Shown in pieces: positions 28,121 to 37,465 of a DNA stretch of 64,000 bases. The position numbers and the translations under genes were made by a program. The notes beneath the pieces were generated by a model. The model saw nothing but the letters and a program-made list of their open reading frames with translations. It had not been told where the DNA came from and searched no databases. This DNA is from Alloalcanivorax profundimaris (lineage in GTDB: Bacteria > Pseudomonadota > Gammaproteobacteria > Pseudomonadales > Alcanivoracaceae): positions 1 to 64,000 of the forward strand of contig NZ_JABJWH010000014.1 of NCBI RefSeq assembly GCF_015265435.1, read 5' to 3'. How positions within the stretch are numbered: position 1 is the first letter of the stretch; every line of letters starts with the position of its first letter.

Positions 28121-29479
28121 GTGTCTTACCTGACTTTCCAGCGCACGCCGCTGGCCGTGGCGGTGTGCTCCGCCGTTCTGTGCGCGCCGGTGGGCGCCGC
28201 CTCGCTGCTCGACGACGCCGCTCCAACGGTGGATCTGTACGCCGCGCCGGCGGGCTACCAGCTTGATGACTTCGAGGTGACCGCCCTGCCCGGTGGTCGC
28301 TTCGCGGTGCTGTGGCGGGAGGCCAACGACGCCGGCGCGGACCTCATCAAGCTGGGGCGCTTCGACGCCGACGGCGCCCTGCTCGACGAGGTGATGGCGC
28401 TGGACAGCGGCAATGTCTCCTCCATCGACGTGCTTGAGCCGGCCCTGGCCGCCGACGCGGACGGCGACCTGGTGGCGGCCTGGAGCATCACGGTGGGCGA
28501 TTGCGGCGGCGTGATCTATTCACGAATCGCCGGGGATGGCTCGGTGATCGCCGAGCGGCAGTCCGTGAATAGCGGCAGCGGCGCCAAATGCCACCCCGCC
28601 GTCGCCATGGACGCGGACGGCCGCTTCCTGCTGGCCTGGTACAACGAAGACGCGGCGCAGGAATACCGGGCGCGGGCGTTCAACGCGGACGGCACGGCGA
28701 TGGGCGACTTCTTCGTTCTCGGCGAGGCGCAGGACGGGGCCCCGGCCGTGGCGCTGCAAGGCGACACCCTGATGGCGGCCTGGTCCACGTATGTGTCGTC
28801 GGCCGGCGATGTGGTTCTGGGGCGCCGTTTCAACCTCAACGGCACCGCTTTGGAAGCCGAGCCGTTCCGCCTGGATGATGGCAGCGAAGCGGGCCTCAGC
28901 CTGGACCAGACGCAGCCGGCCCTGGCCGCCGATGAGGACGGCGGCTTCCTGGCGATGTGGTCCCAGGAGGTGTGGCCGGACCATGTCAAAACCCTGACCA
29001 TGCAGGGCCGGCACTGGGCCGCCGACGGCACCGCCGGCGAGACGCTGGCGGTGCCAACCGGCGGCCTGGATACCGGCGGGCCGTCCCTGGCCTCCGACGG
29101 CGACGGCCTGGTGGTGGTGGGCTGGAGCCAGGCCCTGCCCGACGAAAACGGCGGCGAAAGCCGGGTGATGGCGTTCCGCGATGGCGCGCCCCTGGGCGAC
29201 GGCGCGGCGGTGGTGGCGACCTCCACCATTCCGGAAGCGGTGGATCACTCCCTGAACACCGAGGTGGTGCTCGGCGATGGCACCGCCACGGTGGTGTGGT
29301 TCGCCCAGGAGGATGGCGGCCCTTCCACGCTGCGGGCACGCACTCTGAGCGTGGAGGACGCGCCGGGGGATGGCGGCGACGGTGGTGGTAGCGGTGGCGG
29401 TGGCGGCGGTTCCACCGGTTTGCTTGCGCTGCTCGGCCTGGTGTTGTTCGGGAGGCGGCGGTATCGTTGCCTCCCATGA
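28121..29479 (+). CDS. Secreted repeat protein 3 with GlyGly-CTERM-like tail
   Basis: A 452-residue third paralogue, starting at GTG (28121) after a GGGGGT sequence. Signal peptide 'PLAVAVCSAVLCAPVGAA', then 'SLLDDAAPTVDLY', closely matching paralogue 2, and repeats such as 'LAADADGDLVAAWS', 'FNADGTAMGDFFV' and 'FNLNGTALEAEPFRLDDG'. The tail (GGDGGGSGGGGGGSTG, then LLALLGLVLFG and RRRYR) is again GlyGly-CTERM-like. The stop overlaps the start of the downstream glycosyltransferase gene (ATGA), the only such coupling in the trio. Function unknown. Confidence 0.75.
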   Translation: MSYLTFQRTPLAVAVCSAVLCAPVGAASLLDDAAPTVDLYAAPAGYQLDDFEVTALPGGRFAVLWREANDAGADLIKLGRFDADGALLDEVMALDSGNVSSIDVLEPALAADADGDLVAAWSITVGDCGGVIYSRIAGDGSVIAERQSVNSGSGAKCHPAVAMDADGRFLLAWYNEDAAQEYRARAFNADGTAMGDFFVLGEAQDGAPAVALQGDTLMAAWSTYVSSAGDVVLGRRFNLNGTALEAEPFRLDDGSEAGLSLDQTQPALAADEDGGFLAMWSQEVWPDHVKTLTMQGRHWAADGTAGETLAVPTGGLDTGGPSLASDGDGLVVVGWSQALPDENGGESRVMAFRDGAPLGDGAAVVATSTIPEAVDHSLNTEVVLGDGTATVVWFAQEDGGPSTLRARTLSVEDAPGDGGDGGGSGGGGGGSTGLLALLGLVLFGRRRYRCLP

Positions 29480-31458
29480 ACGAGAACCCGGAACGGATCC
29501 TCAAGCGCGCCCTGGACCACGCCGGCGCCGGCCGGCTCGAGGAGGCCCTGGCGCTGCTGGTGCCGCTGGCGGCGCGCTACCCCAAGGTGCCGGCGGCGGT
29601 GATCAACCACGGCGAGATCCTGCGCCGGCTGGGCCGCTTCGACGAGGCGGCGGCGGTGCTGGAAAACGCGGTGGCGCGGCTGCCGGACCTGCCGGTGGCG
29701 CGTTTCAACCTGGCCCTGGCCCTGCGCGGCGCCGGCCGCCTGGAGGACGCCCTGGCGGTGTACCGGGAGGCGCTGCGCCGCCAGCCGGACCACGGCGACG
29801 GCTGGTACAACCAGGGCAATGCCCTGCTCGACACCGGCCGCGAGGAAGACGCCGTGGCCAGCTACCGGCGCGCTCTCAAGCACCTGCCGCCGCCGCGCCA
29901 ACCGCGCACCCTCAATAACCTGGCCAGCGCCCTGATTCTGCTGCGCCGCCCCGCCGAGGCGGAAGCGCCGCTGCGCGACGCCCTGGCGCTGAGCCCGGAC
30001 TACCCGGACGCCCACCTCAACCTGGGCGTGGCCCTGGAACGCCAGGGACACCTGGGCGAGGCCGCCGGCGCCTACCGCCGCGTGGCGGAACTGCGCCCGG
30101 ACCATTGGTGGCACGCCCTGCACGCGGACCTGCTGTGCCCGGACGTGTTCGACGACAACGCCGCCATCGACACCTGGCGGGACGACTACGCCGCCACCCT
30201 GGCGCGCTGGCGGGACCGGCCCGGGCACCTGGACCCGGCTCTGCTGCACCTGAGCGGCGCCGAGCCGCCGCCCACCCTGATGTATCAGGGCCGCGCCGAC
30301 CGCGCCCTGAAAACCGCCCACGCCGACCTGCTGGCGCCGCGCCTGCCCGCCATCGAACCGCCGGCGCCACGCTCCGGCGGTGACCGGCGCCGCATCGGCT
30401 TGGTGGTCAACCACGGCCACGAAGGCATCTTCATCCGCAGTGTCCAGGGCGTGCTGCCGCGCCTGGACCGGCAACGCTTCGAGATCGTGGTGGCGGTGAC
30501 CCGCCCGGCCCTGAACCGCGCCCGCGCCGCCCTGGGCGACGACGGCCTCACCTGGCTGGCGCTCAGCCCCCAGGTGGACCAGGCCGCCGGGCAGCTGCGC
30601 GCGGCGCGGCTGGATCTGCTCTACCACTGGGAAGTGGGCTCGGACTCGTTCAACTACTTTCTGCCCTGGTTCCGACCGGCGCCGCTGCAGTACACCAGCT
30701 GGGCCTGGCCGCTGACCACCGGCATCCCGGGCATGGATTTCTTCCTGTCCTCGGACCTGGCGGAACCGGAGGGCGCCCAGGACCTGTACCGGGAAACCCT
30801 GCTCACCATGCCCGGCAACATGTTCACCTGGGCCGAGCCGCCCACGCCACCGGAGCGCCCCATGACGCGGGCCGACTTCGGCCTGGCGGACGGCGAGCAC
30901 CTGTACCTGTGCGCGCAGAACCCGCGCAAGATCCACCCGGACTTCGACCCGCTGGCGGCGGGCATTCTGGAGCGCGACCCGCGCGCCCGGGTGCTGCTGA
31001 TCGGCAGCCGGGAAGGCGCCGAGACCGAGCCCCTGCGCCAGCGCCTGCAACGGCGCCTGGGCGCCCTGGCGGAGCGCGTCACCCTGCTGCCGCGCCAGAG
31101 CCGGGAGCGCTACCTGGGCTTGCTGGACGTGGTGGACGTGGCCCTGGACCCGCCCCATTACAGCGGCGCCAATACCAGCTTCGACGCCCTGGGCATGGCC
31201 CTGCCGCTGATCACCCTGCCCTCGCCGCTGCTGCGCGGCGCCTTCACCGGCGGCCTGTACCGCCGCATGGGCCTCACCGGCCTGATCGCCCGGGACCCGG
31301 AGCACTACGTCGAGCTGGCCGTGGGCGTCGCCACCGACCCGGCCCTGCGCCAGCACTGGCGCGACGCCCTGCGCGAACACAACGGTGCGATCTTCCATGA
31401 TGACAGCGCCATCGGCGAGCTGCAGAACGCCTGGGATATCATGCTTGGCGACGTCTAA
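29476..31458 (+). CDS. TPR / O-GlcNAc-transferase-like glycosyltransferase
   Basis: A 660-residue cytoplasmic protein. Residues 1 to about 220 contain several tetratricopeptide repeats ('AARYPKVPAAVINHGEILRRLGRFDEAAAVLENAV', 'NLGVALERQGHLGEAAGAYRRVAEL'). The C-terminal half resembles the SPINDLY/GT41 catalytic region, with 'LLPRQSRERYLGLLDVVDVALDPPHYSGANTSFDALGMALPLITLPS' near residues 535-580. GT41 enzymes attach sugars to Ser/Thr, though many bacterial relatives act elsewhere. The ATG at 29476 is chosen over an upstream TTG because it makes the ATGA overlap with paralogue 3. A role in glycosylating the secreted neighbours before export is an inference. Confidence 0.8.
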   Translation: MNENPERILKRALDHAGAGRLEEALALLVPLAARYPKVPAAVINHGEILRRLGRFDEAAAVLENAVARLPDLPVARFNLALALRGAGRLEDALAVYREALRRQPDHGDGWYNQGNALLDTGREEDAVASYRRALKHLPPPRQPRTLNNLASALILLRRPAEAEAPLRDALALSPDYPDAHLNLGVALERQGHLGEAAGAYRRVAELRPDHWWHALHADLLCPDVFDDNAAIDTWRDDYAATLARWRDRPGHLDPALLHLSGAEPPPTLMYQGRADRALKTAHADLLAPRLPAIEPPAPRSGGDRRRIGLVVNHGHEGIFIRSVQGVLPRLDRQRFEIVVAVTRPALNRARAALGDDGLTWLALSPQVDQAAGQLRAARLDLLYHWEVGSDSFNYFLPWFRPAPLQYTSWAWPLTTGIPGMDFFLSSDLAEPEGAQDLYRETLLTMPGNMFTWAEPPTPPERPMTRADFGLADGEHLYLCAQNPRKIHPDFDPLAAGILERDPRARVLLIGSREGAETEPLRQRLQRRLGALAERVTLLPRQSRERYLGLLDVVDVALDPPHYSGANTSFDALGMALPLITLPSPLLRGAFTGGLYRRMGLTGLIARDPEHYVELAVGVATDPALRQHWRDALREHNGAIFHDDSAIGELQNAWDIMLGDV

Positions 31459-31471
31459 CGCCGCGCCCGTG

Positions 31472-31993
31472 TTAATCAAAAAGGCGTTCGAACTCCCGGG
31501 TGAAGTCGCCGGTGGCGGGTTGGATCCCCAAATCCGCCTCGGCCCGCGCGACAAGATTACGAGCGGTTCGGAATAACATGCCACTGAGTGATTCCAGGGT
31601 ATTGAAATGCTCGGCGATGGCTTCGTAATTGGTTTCGTAGTCGTGGGCTGCGATATTCCGCGCCATGCGGCTCTGTTGCCATTCCTCTGAGGACTCCAGC
31701 ACACCCAGCTTTTCGAAAAACGACAGCACCTTGAGGAAGCTGTCCGAGTCTTCGCTCATCAATAGAGCCGTGTGTCGCATGGCCACCGCCAAGGTGTCCT
31801 GGAGCTTGGCAAAGCGCTCATTGATGGCCGCCAACGTTTCGAACAACTCGGTATCCTTACGCTTCGCCGCCAGGTCGTCCCCGAGCAAGGGCCAGGCCAT
31901 CTTGCGCTCTGAGTAATCAAGAAAATAAGCGCAGCGTTGCAGCGCTTCCAACAGGTGGGATAGATGGCGCCGCTCTTCGTCAAGGACGTTCAT
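31472..31993 (-). CDS. hepT: HEPN-type toxin (HepT-like)
   Basis: A 173-residue all-helical protein with the HEPN RNase motif RX4HXY: Arg112-Asn-Ile-Ala-Ala-His117-Asp-Tyr119 in 'MARNIAAHDYE'. It is encoded 2 nt after a minimal nucleotidyltransferase gene on the same strand, the standard HepT/MntA order. In characterised pairs HepT is an RNase whose Tyr is blocked by AMP added by MntA. It is longer than a typical HepT (about 130-145 residues), with an extended N-terminal helical region. Convergent with the glycosyltransferase gene, 13 nt away. Confidence 0.8.
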   Translation of the reverse strand: MNVLDEERRHLSHLLEALQRCAYFLDYSERKMAWPLLGDDLAAKRKDTELFETLAAINERFAKLQDTLAVAMRHTALLMSEDSDSFLKVLSFFEKLGVLESSEEWQQSRMARNIAAHDYETNYEAIAEHFNTLESLSGMLFRTARNLVARAEADLGIQPATGDFTREFERLFD

Positions 31994-31995
31994 GA

Positions 31996-32298
31996 TCAGG
32001 AAGCCTCCAGCAAGGGTCTGGCGCGGGCCTTGGCCAGCGACTGAAACGAGCTCAACGGCTTCCCGGCTTCCGCGATAACCAAGTCCACGGGCAAGCGCAA
32101 CGACTCTTCCAATGCCATTTTAAGCGCGGCTCGCCGCAATAAAGATACGGTGCGGTCGGCTTCGATGAAGAGATCCAGATCCCCCCCTCTACGGCGGTCA
32201 TCCACCCGCGAACCGAACACCGACACAGCGACGCCACCGCCCAGGTGCGCCTGCACGAGTTGTTGAATTCGCTGCCGTTGCTCTTCGCTCAAACGCAT
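31996..32298 (-). CDS. mntA: MNT-domain nucleotidyltransferase antitoxin (MntA-like)
   Basis: A 100-residue minimal nucleotidyltransferase with the motif Gly29-Ser30 followed by Asp40-X-Asp42 ('VFGSRVDDRRRGGDLDLFIE'), the GSX9-10DXD Mg/ATP site. As an antitoxin it would AMPylate the tyrosine of the adjacent HEPN toxin. It precedes hepT on the minus strand with only 2 nt between them. The pair is a small, self-contained defence or stability cassette. Confidence 0.83.
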   Translation of the reverse strand: MRLSEEQRQRIQQLVQAHLGGGVAVSVFGSRVDDRRRGGDLDLFIEADRTVSLLRRAALKMALEESLRLPVDLVIAEAGKPLSSFQSLAKARARPLLEAS

Positions 32299-32366
32299 AC
32301 AGATCTCCAGATCACACGGTCGAGAGTAGAACCGGCACGTCGGGCTCGCAAGGGCCGATCACGGGA

Positions 32367-32659
32367 TCAGTCGAGGATGAAGCCGAGGCGGCGGGCCTTG
32401 AGGACGACCTGGGTGCGGTTGTCGCATTCGAACAGAGCGAGCAGGTCGGAGACGTACTCGCGCACGGTGGCCGGCGCGATATTGAGCTGGCCGGCGATCT
32501 CCTTATTGGGCAGGCCCAGGGCAAGCAGCTCCAGGGTGGCGCGCTGGCGGGGCGAGAGGGTCAGCGGCCGGTCCGGCCGCCGGGCGCCGCCTCTTCCACC
32601 AGCCGGCGCAGGCCGTCGCGGAACAGCTCGTGGTCCTCGGTGATCAGGATGCTAATCAT
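32367..32659 (-). pseudogene. Decayed LuxR/NarL-type response regulator
   Basis: The start at 32659 overlaps the kinase stop by 8 nt and encodes 'MISILITEDHELFRDGLRRLV', a normal receiver-domain opening with one acidic-pocket residue pair. After about 32 codons this frame stops. Immediately, in another frame, comes 'LTLSPRQRATLELLALGLPNKEIAGQLN', the LuxR-type HTH, ending '...GFILD' at 32367. About 90-100 receiver residues, including the phospho-acceptor Asp, are missing, and the two parts are out of frame. This is an internal deletion with frameshift, so a pseudogene. The missing middle could also be an assembly error. Confidence 0.8.
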
Positions 32660-34846
32660 GGGCCGGCCTCATGGCGGACTCGCCGGTGCCCGGCGGATGG
32701 TCGGCGCGGCGCAGCGCCACGTTCAGCAAGGCGCGCAACCGCGCCGGCGCCGCCGTGGCGTCCACGCTGAGCCAGCCCGGCGGCGGGCCGCCCTCCGGCT
32801 CGCCCAGGCACACCGCCACCGGTTCCCCGGGCAGGGACACGGCGGTGTCCAGGTGGGCCGGATCGCACAGCACCAGGGCCGAGGGCGCCCGCCGCCCTGC
32901 CCGGCCACCGTGGCGCGGGCCGGCGTCACCGGCAGCCGCGCCAGGGAGATGCCGAAACAACTGCCCCGGCCCGGTACCGACCGCAAGCTCAGCGGGTGGC
33001 CCAGCAGATCGGCCAGGTGCTTGACGATGGACAGGCCGATGCCGGTGCCCGCCTCTCCGCCGGCCGGCTCGGAGCGCTGGTAGATGTCGAACACCCGCTC
33101 GCGGGCGTCGTCACCGATGCCGCGCCCGGTGTCCCACACCTGGATGCGCACCCGCTCGCCCCTTGGCCGCGCGCTCACCAGCACGCCGCCGCCGTCGGTG
33201 TACTTGATGGCGTTGCCGATCAAATTGCGCAGCATGCGCTCCAGCAGCTCCGGATCGCTGTGCACGGTGAGCACCGGGGCGCGCACCCGCAGGCGCAGGC
33301 CCTTGGCCTCCGCCAGCGGCCGGTATTCGCGCTCCAGCCGCCGCAGCAAACCGGCCAGCGGCACCGCCCGGGGCGCCGGCGTGACGGCGCCGGCCTCCAG
33401 GCGGCCCAGATCCATGATCGACTGGAAAGCACCGCTCATACGCCGGTGGGTCACGCGCAGCCGCTGGAAGAGACGGCGCCCCTCCGCGTCCCGCACATGG
33501 GGCCGCAGATGCTCCAGAAACAGGCCCATGGCGTGCAACGGCTGGCTCAGATCATGGCTGCTCTGGGCAATGAACCGGGACTTGGAGCGGCTCAGGAATT
33601 CCGCGCGCAGCTTCTCCTCGCGCAGCGCCCGCACCCGCAGAATCAGCGCCACCGCGTGCAGGAACATGTGCAGGATCTGAATGTAGAGCACCGCCACCAT
33701 CTTGTAGGACGCGGTCAGCACCGGGCCCGGCGCCGCCGAACCGTGGATCACCACCGCCACCTGCAGGATCGACAACACCAGCGGGAACCAGCCAAGCAGG
33801 TAGATCACGTAGTAGTACCCCTCGGCGCGCACCTTGGCCACGCCGGAGCCCAGGATCACCAGGGCCAGCACCAGGTAGTTGAACGCGTACAGACGCACCC
33901 GCGCCTCGAACGGCACCAGGCCGCTCAGCGCCCACACCGCCAGGGTCACCAGGCCGGCGCCCAGGAACGCCCGGAACCAGGCACCGCCCTCCTCGCGCAC
34001 GCGCAGGAAGCTGGCGGCGAACGCCAGTTGCGACAGCAGCGCCAAGGACATCAGTAACCAGAACAGCCCGCCCCTGTGATACTCCCCCCGCCACAGCAAC
34101 GCCGGCAGGCTGCTGTGCTCCAGGTAATAGGCCAGCATCAGCAGCGCCGACAGCGCCCCCCAGAAAAACGCGCGCTCCCGGATGAGCACGCCGCACACCA
34201 CGCCCAGCAACGCCAGCCCCAGGATCACCCCCACCGCCACCAGGAAGGCGATGTTGAGGCCGGTGCTCCAGCCCTGATACTCCGCCGCGCTCATCAACGC
34301 GATGTAGGGATGCCAGGTGGAATGGTCCGCGCTCAACTCCACCACCAGGGACCAGGCCTCCCCCGGCGCCAGGGTCAGCGCCACCGCCCTGCCCAGCGCA
34401 TTGATGTCGGCCTCGCCGCCGGGCCCGGCGGGCTCGAACCCGAGCCGCCGGCGCCGGCCCTGCTCGTCCACCAGCAGCACCGCCGGGTCCCGAAAACCGA
34501 AGTTGCTCACGTGCAGCACCCAATGGCGCTGCTCGGAGCGGTTCACCACCCGGGTATAAAGCCAATAGCGCGAATGCTGATTGAAATCCGGCGCCAGGCC
34601 GAAAGCCCGCCCCGCCGGCGGAACGGCCGGCGCCTCCGCCAGGGCCATGCCCGGCGGCGGCGCCACGAACCCGGAAGAATGCTCCAGCGACGCCAGCGGG
34701 TAGCGAACGTCCTGCCTCTGCAGCTCCAGGGACGGCACCGCGGCGTTCGCCGCGCCCACCAGCAGCAAGCCATGGCAAAGACACCCGGCAAGGACCGGGA
34801 GTAAACGGGCAAGATAGCCGGCGAGGCGCGGGAGATGTGGGTTCAT
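32652..34846 (-). pseudogene. 7TMR-DISM sensor histidine kinase, frameshifted near its end
   Basis: The N-terminal signal peptide is followed by a periplasmic DISMED2-like domain ('SRYWLYTRVVNRSEQRHWVLHVSN'), seven transmembrane helices (about residues 195-400), the H-box 'QSSHDLSQPLHAMGLFLEHL', and an ATPase domain with 'NLIGNAIKYTDGGG', 'DTGRGIG' and 'GTGIGLSIVKHLADLLGHP'. All catalytic boxes look intact. After the ATPase domain the frame shifts around 32880-32930: the original continuation 'PSALVLCDPAHLDTAVSLPG', resembling a degenerate receiver, runs on in the next frame to the stop at 32652. The kinase core may still be made, but its partner regulator is destroyed. Confidence 0.75.
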
Positions 34847-34905
34847 GGCGTTTGCCAAGATGCCCCGCTGGTCTGGGGGAGTCAACGGGCGGCGGCGAAC
34901 CCCGA

Positions 34906-35529
34906 TTAAGAGAAAACCAGGAAGCGATGATAAGGAAACTGGGCAACCCTGTAGGTTTTCTCCAAACGCACACCTCCAGCGTTCTGAAAATCGCCTATAA
35001 CCCGCGAAAGGGAAAACCCCTTTTTATTGATTTCCCAATGATGCTGACCATCGAAATGATGAGGCTTGCGGCCAAGCGCTGGACGGGGCAGGAAGAACCA
35101 AACCTGCCCGAACTTGGGCAAATAGAATGAAAAAGGCCATAAGGTCAATGCATCGGGAAGACTGATCACCACTTTTCGTCTGCCCACGCGACACATCTCG
35201 CCAAAAGCACGAAGACTGATTTCGTACGGCAAATGCTCAAGCATCTGAAACGCACAGACCACATCGTATTCGTCGTTCGGGAATGGAAGTTCATCGGCCG
35301 AGCCGACATGATCCGGTTCCAGCTCCGGATCAATATCCAGACTTTCCACGAATACTCCGTAGCAACTCGCCACTTGCTTGAATATCCCCGCGCCGGCTCC
35401 AATCTCCAGAACCTTGTTGGGCTGCAAGGAGAGGACTTCGTCCAACTGGTGCCATATACTCGCCCAACGGCGCTGATCCATGTAGCGACTGAACGCATAA
35501 TGCGATGATTCAACTTGTTTATCGGCCAT
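34906..35529 (-). CDS. Class I SAM-dependent methyltransferase
   Basis: A 207-residue methyltransferase of the Methyltransf_11 type, with motif I 'VLEIGAGAGIFKQVAS' near residue 40, the acidic motif II 'VESLDIDPEL', and 'DVVCAFQMLEHLPYE' near residue 90. It overlaps the flippase gene upstream by 11 nt and so belongs to a second small polysaccharide-type block. It may methylate a sugar of the repeat unit or a lipid carrier head; the substrate is unknown. Base composition is lower in GC than the core genes around it. Confidence 0.82.
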   Translation of the reverse strand: MADKQVESSHYAFSRYMDQRRWASIWHQLDEVLSLQPNKVLEIGAGAGIFKQVASCYGVFVESLDIDPELEPDHVGSADELPFPNDEYDVVCAFQMLEHLPYEISLRAFGEMCRVGRRKVVISLPDALTLWPFSFYLPKFGQVWFFLPRPALGRKPHHFDGQHHWEINKKGFSLSRVIGDFQNAGGVRLEKTYRVAQFPYHRFLVFS

Positions 35530-36799
35530 TTGCTCGTGCCTCTTGCCTGTCTCTGCGCAGTGCTACCTGTATGACCCAGACTATCAAGGCTATATACGAT
35601 AGCGCACCCGAGACGGAAAACAGGGCCACCGCAATCCCATCGTCCCGCATGATCACAAGTCCCCAGTACATGGCGATGATCTTGAGACCGGTACTGAACA
35701 GTTCATAGATCATCAGGCCACGTTGTATTCTCAACGTCGCGGTGGCCACCACACAGGGCCGGTTACAAAACCCGAAGAGCATCATTAAGGCGAGCCATTG
35801 GGCATACTCACCCGCCTGCGCCCATTCGCGGCCAAAAATCAAAGCGAACAGGCCTGGCCCCCATATCATGACCACGCCGAAAGGAATCACCACCAAACCC
35901 AACAATAGAAGGGTGAGCCTGATCAAGGCACCGGCCAGCGGCATGCCTTGCTGCGCCCGCTTCGTCAGCGCCGGGTAGAACACGTCACCCACCGAGCGTG
36001 ATACCAGCAAGGACGGCGCATACAGTACCATCCTGGCCAGGGCATAAAAGCCGGCGGCACCGGCGCCGAAGAACGATACAAGCATGATGACGGGCAAGTG
36101 CTGAGACAGAGCATTGATGACATTTTGCGGCGTCCGATATAGCGCGAATTCCCGGTACTGCCTCGCCAGACCCCGGCTCGCCATTTCACCGGTGTCCCTC
36201 AAGGTCAGCCCGGAACGCAAAGCGGCACGGGCCATCATCAAGGCCTGGCTGCCCAGGCCAGCCACCTGTAATCCGATAAGGATGAGCGCTGAAGGAAACA
36301 GCAAACCGCCGCCGGCTTTCAAAAGATTGACAAGCAGAGCGTTCATCGCCAAGGCACCAGCGATACCCTTGAATGCCCGCGTCCGCACCAGCCATTGCTG
36401 CGCGATCTGCTGCCAAGCGGCAAAAATCAGCACTAAAGGGACCAACCACAAGTAAGGCCCCAAAGGTCCTACTCCAAGTGTCCCGGCCAACCAATCGTTG
36501 TCCGCCACAACCAAGATAACCAAAGCCATGGCGGCGATGGAAAAAGCAATGACAAGGGAAAGCCTCGCTATGCCACGGGCCGCTGAATCGGCTCGAGGTA
36601 GAACCATTGCCACGGGATACGACAATGCGGCCAGAGGCGAGATGATGGCGGCTAACGCCATGAAGGTACCAAGCACGCCGAACGCTTCCGGGCCATACAG
36701 GCGGGTAATCAATGGCGAGAAAACAATCGCCATTGCCTGTGCTCCGGCCGTTCCACCGGCGAGCACCACAACGTCCCGTAGGAAACGGTTCCTTAGCAT
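35519..36799 (-). CDS. Second polysaccharide flippase (Wzx/MVF family)
   Basis: A 426-residue protein with about 12 membrane segments, beginning 'LRNRFLRDVVVLAGGTAGAQAMAIVFSPLITRLYGPEAFGVLGTF', the family's N-terminal signature. It lies next to a methyltransferase and an APS kinase gene. The start chosen is ATG at 36797-36799; an in-frame TTG eight codons upstream lies beyond the cysC stop. It is not an obvious duplicate of the flippase at 860-2233, so two different lipid-linked substrates, or a strain-specific swap, are possible. Confidence 0.85.
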   Translation of the reverse strand: MLRNRFLRDVVVLAGGTAGAQAMAIVFSPLITRLYGPEAFGVLGTFMALAAIISPLAALSYPVAMVLPRADSAARGIARLSLVIAFSIAAMALVILVVADNDWLAGTLGVGPLGPYLWLVPLVLIFAAWQQIAQQWLVRTRAFKGIAGALAMNALLVNLLKAGGGLLFPSALILIGLQVAGLGSQALMMARAALRSGLTLRDTGEMASRGLARQYREFALYRTPQNVINALSQHLPVIMLVSFFGAGAAGFYALARMVLYAPSLLVSRSVGDVFYPALTKRAQQGMPLAGALIRLTLLLLGLVVIPFGVVMIWGPGLFALIFGREWAQAGEYAQWLALMMLFGFCNRPCVVATATLRIQRGLMIYELFSTGLKIIAMYWGLVIMRDDGIAVALFSVSGALSYIALIVWVIQVALRRDRQEARANGR

Positions 36800-36812
36800 T
36801 GGCCCAAGAGGC

Positions 36813-37427
36813 TCACACCCCAATCGCGGCGATCAGCTGCCTCACGCAGGCTTCGATGTCGTTGTCGGCGGTGTTGATCACCACTTCCGGCTTGGCCGGG
36901 GCTTCGTAGGGGCTGTCGATGCCGGTGAATTCCTTGATCTCGCCGGCGCGGGCTTTCTTGTAGAGGCCCTTGGGGTCGCGCTCCTCGCACTTTTCCAGGG
37001 GGGCGTCGACGAACACCTCGACGAATTCGCCGTCATCGAAGAGGGCGCGGGCGGCGTCGCGGTCGGCGCGGAAGGGGCTGATGAAGGCGGTGACCACCAC
37101 CAGGCCGGCGTCGACCATGAGCTTGGCCACTTCGGAGACGCGGCGGATGTTCTCGGTGCGGTCCTCGTCGCTCATGCCCAGGTTCTTGTTGAGGCCGTGG
37201 CGGACGTTGTCGCCGTCGAGCAGGTAGGTGTGCTTGCCTTGCTCGGTGAGGGCCACTTCCAGGGCGTTGGCGAGGGTGGATTTGCCGGAGCCGGACAGGC
37301 CGGTGAGCCAGATGCATTTGGGGACCTGGCCTTTGGCTTTGGCGCGGTCGGCTTTGTCGACGCTGCTCTGGTGCCAGACGACCTGGGCTTTGCTGTCGTG
37401 TTCGCGGTTCTGGTAGGGGCCTGACAT
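36813..37427 (-). CDS. cysC: Adenylylsulfate (APS) kinase
   Basis: A 204-residue APS kinase of normal length, with the P-loop '[21 protein letters not shown]' near residue 40, '[29 protein letters not shown]' near 69-97, and '[14 protein letters not shown]'. It phosphorylates APS to PAPS, the sulfate donor for assimilation and for sulfotransferases. The ATP sulfurylase genes (cysDN) are not in the window, so a standalone cysC next to a flippase and a permease fits a role in feeding the capsule sulfotransferases at 10.4-12.2 kb (inference). An AAAGGAG sequence precedes the start. Confidence 0.93.
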   Translation of the reverse strand: MSGPYQNREHDSKAQVVWHQSSVDKADRAKAKGQVPKCIWLTGLSGSGKSTLANALEVALTEQGKHTYLLDGDNVRHGLNKNLGMSDEDRTENIRRVSEVAKLMVDAGLVVVTAFISPFRADRDAARALFDDGEFVEVFVDAPLEKCEERDPKGLYKKARAGEIKEFTGIDSPYEAPAKPEVVINTADNDIEACVRQLIAAIGV

Positions 37428-37465
37428 TTCGTCTCCTTTTGCTCGGTTTGCAGCCTTCGGCTGCG

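Noticed and set aside
29245-31704. Long minus-strand open frame of more than 800 codons
   Set aside because: It lies opposite the TPR glycosyltransferase and paralogue 3; the composition (Gln/Ala/Arg-rich) is that of an antisense shadow in GC-rich DNA.
34906-37427. Methyltransferase-flippase-cysC block as part of the ops-controlled operon
   Set aside because: It lies upstream of rfaH across plus-strand genes, so it must have its own promoter; no ops site is seen before it.
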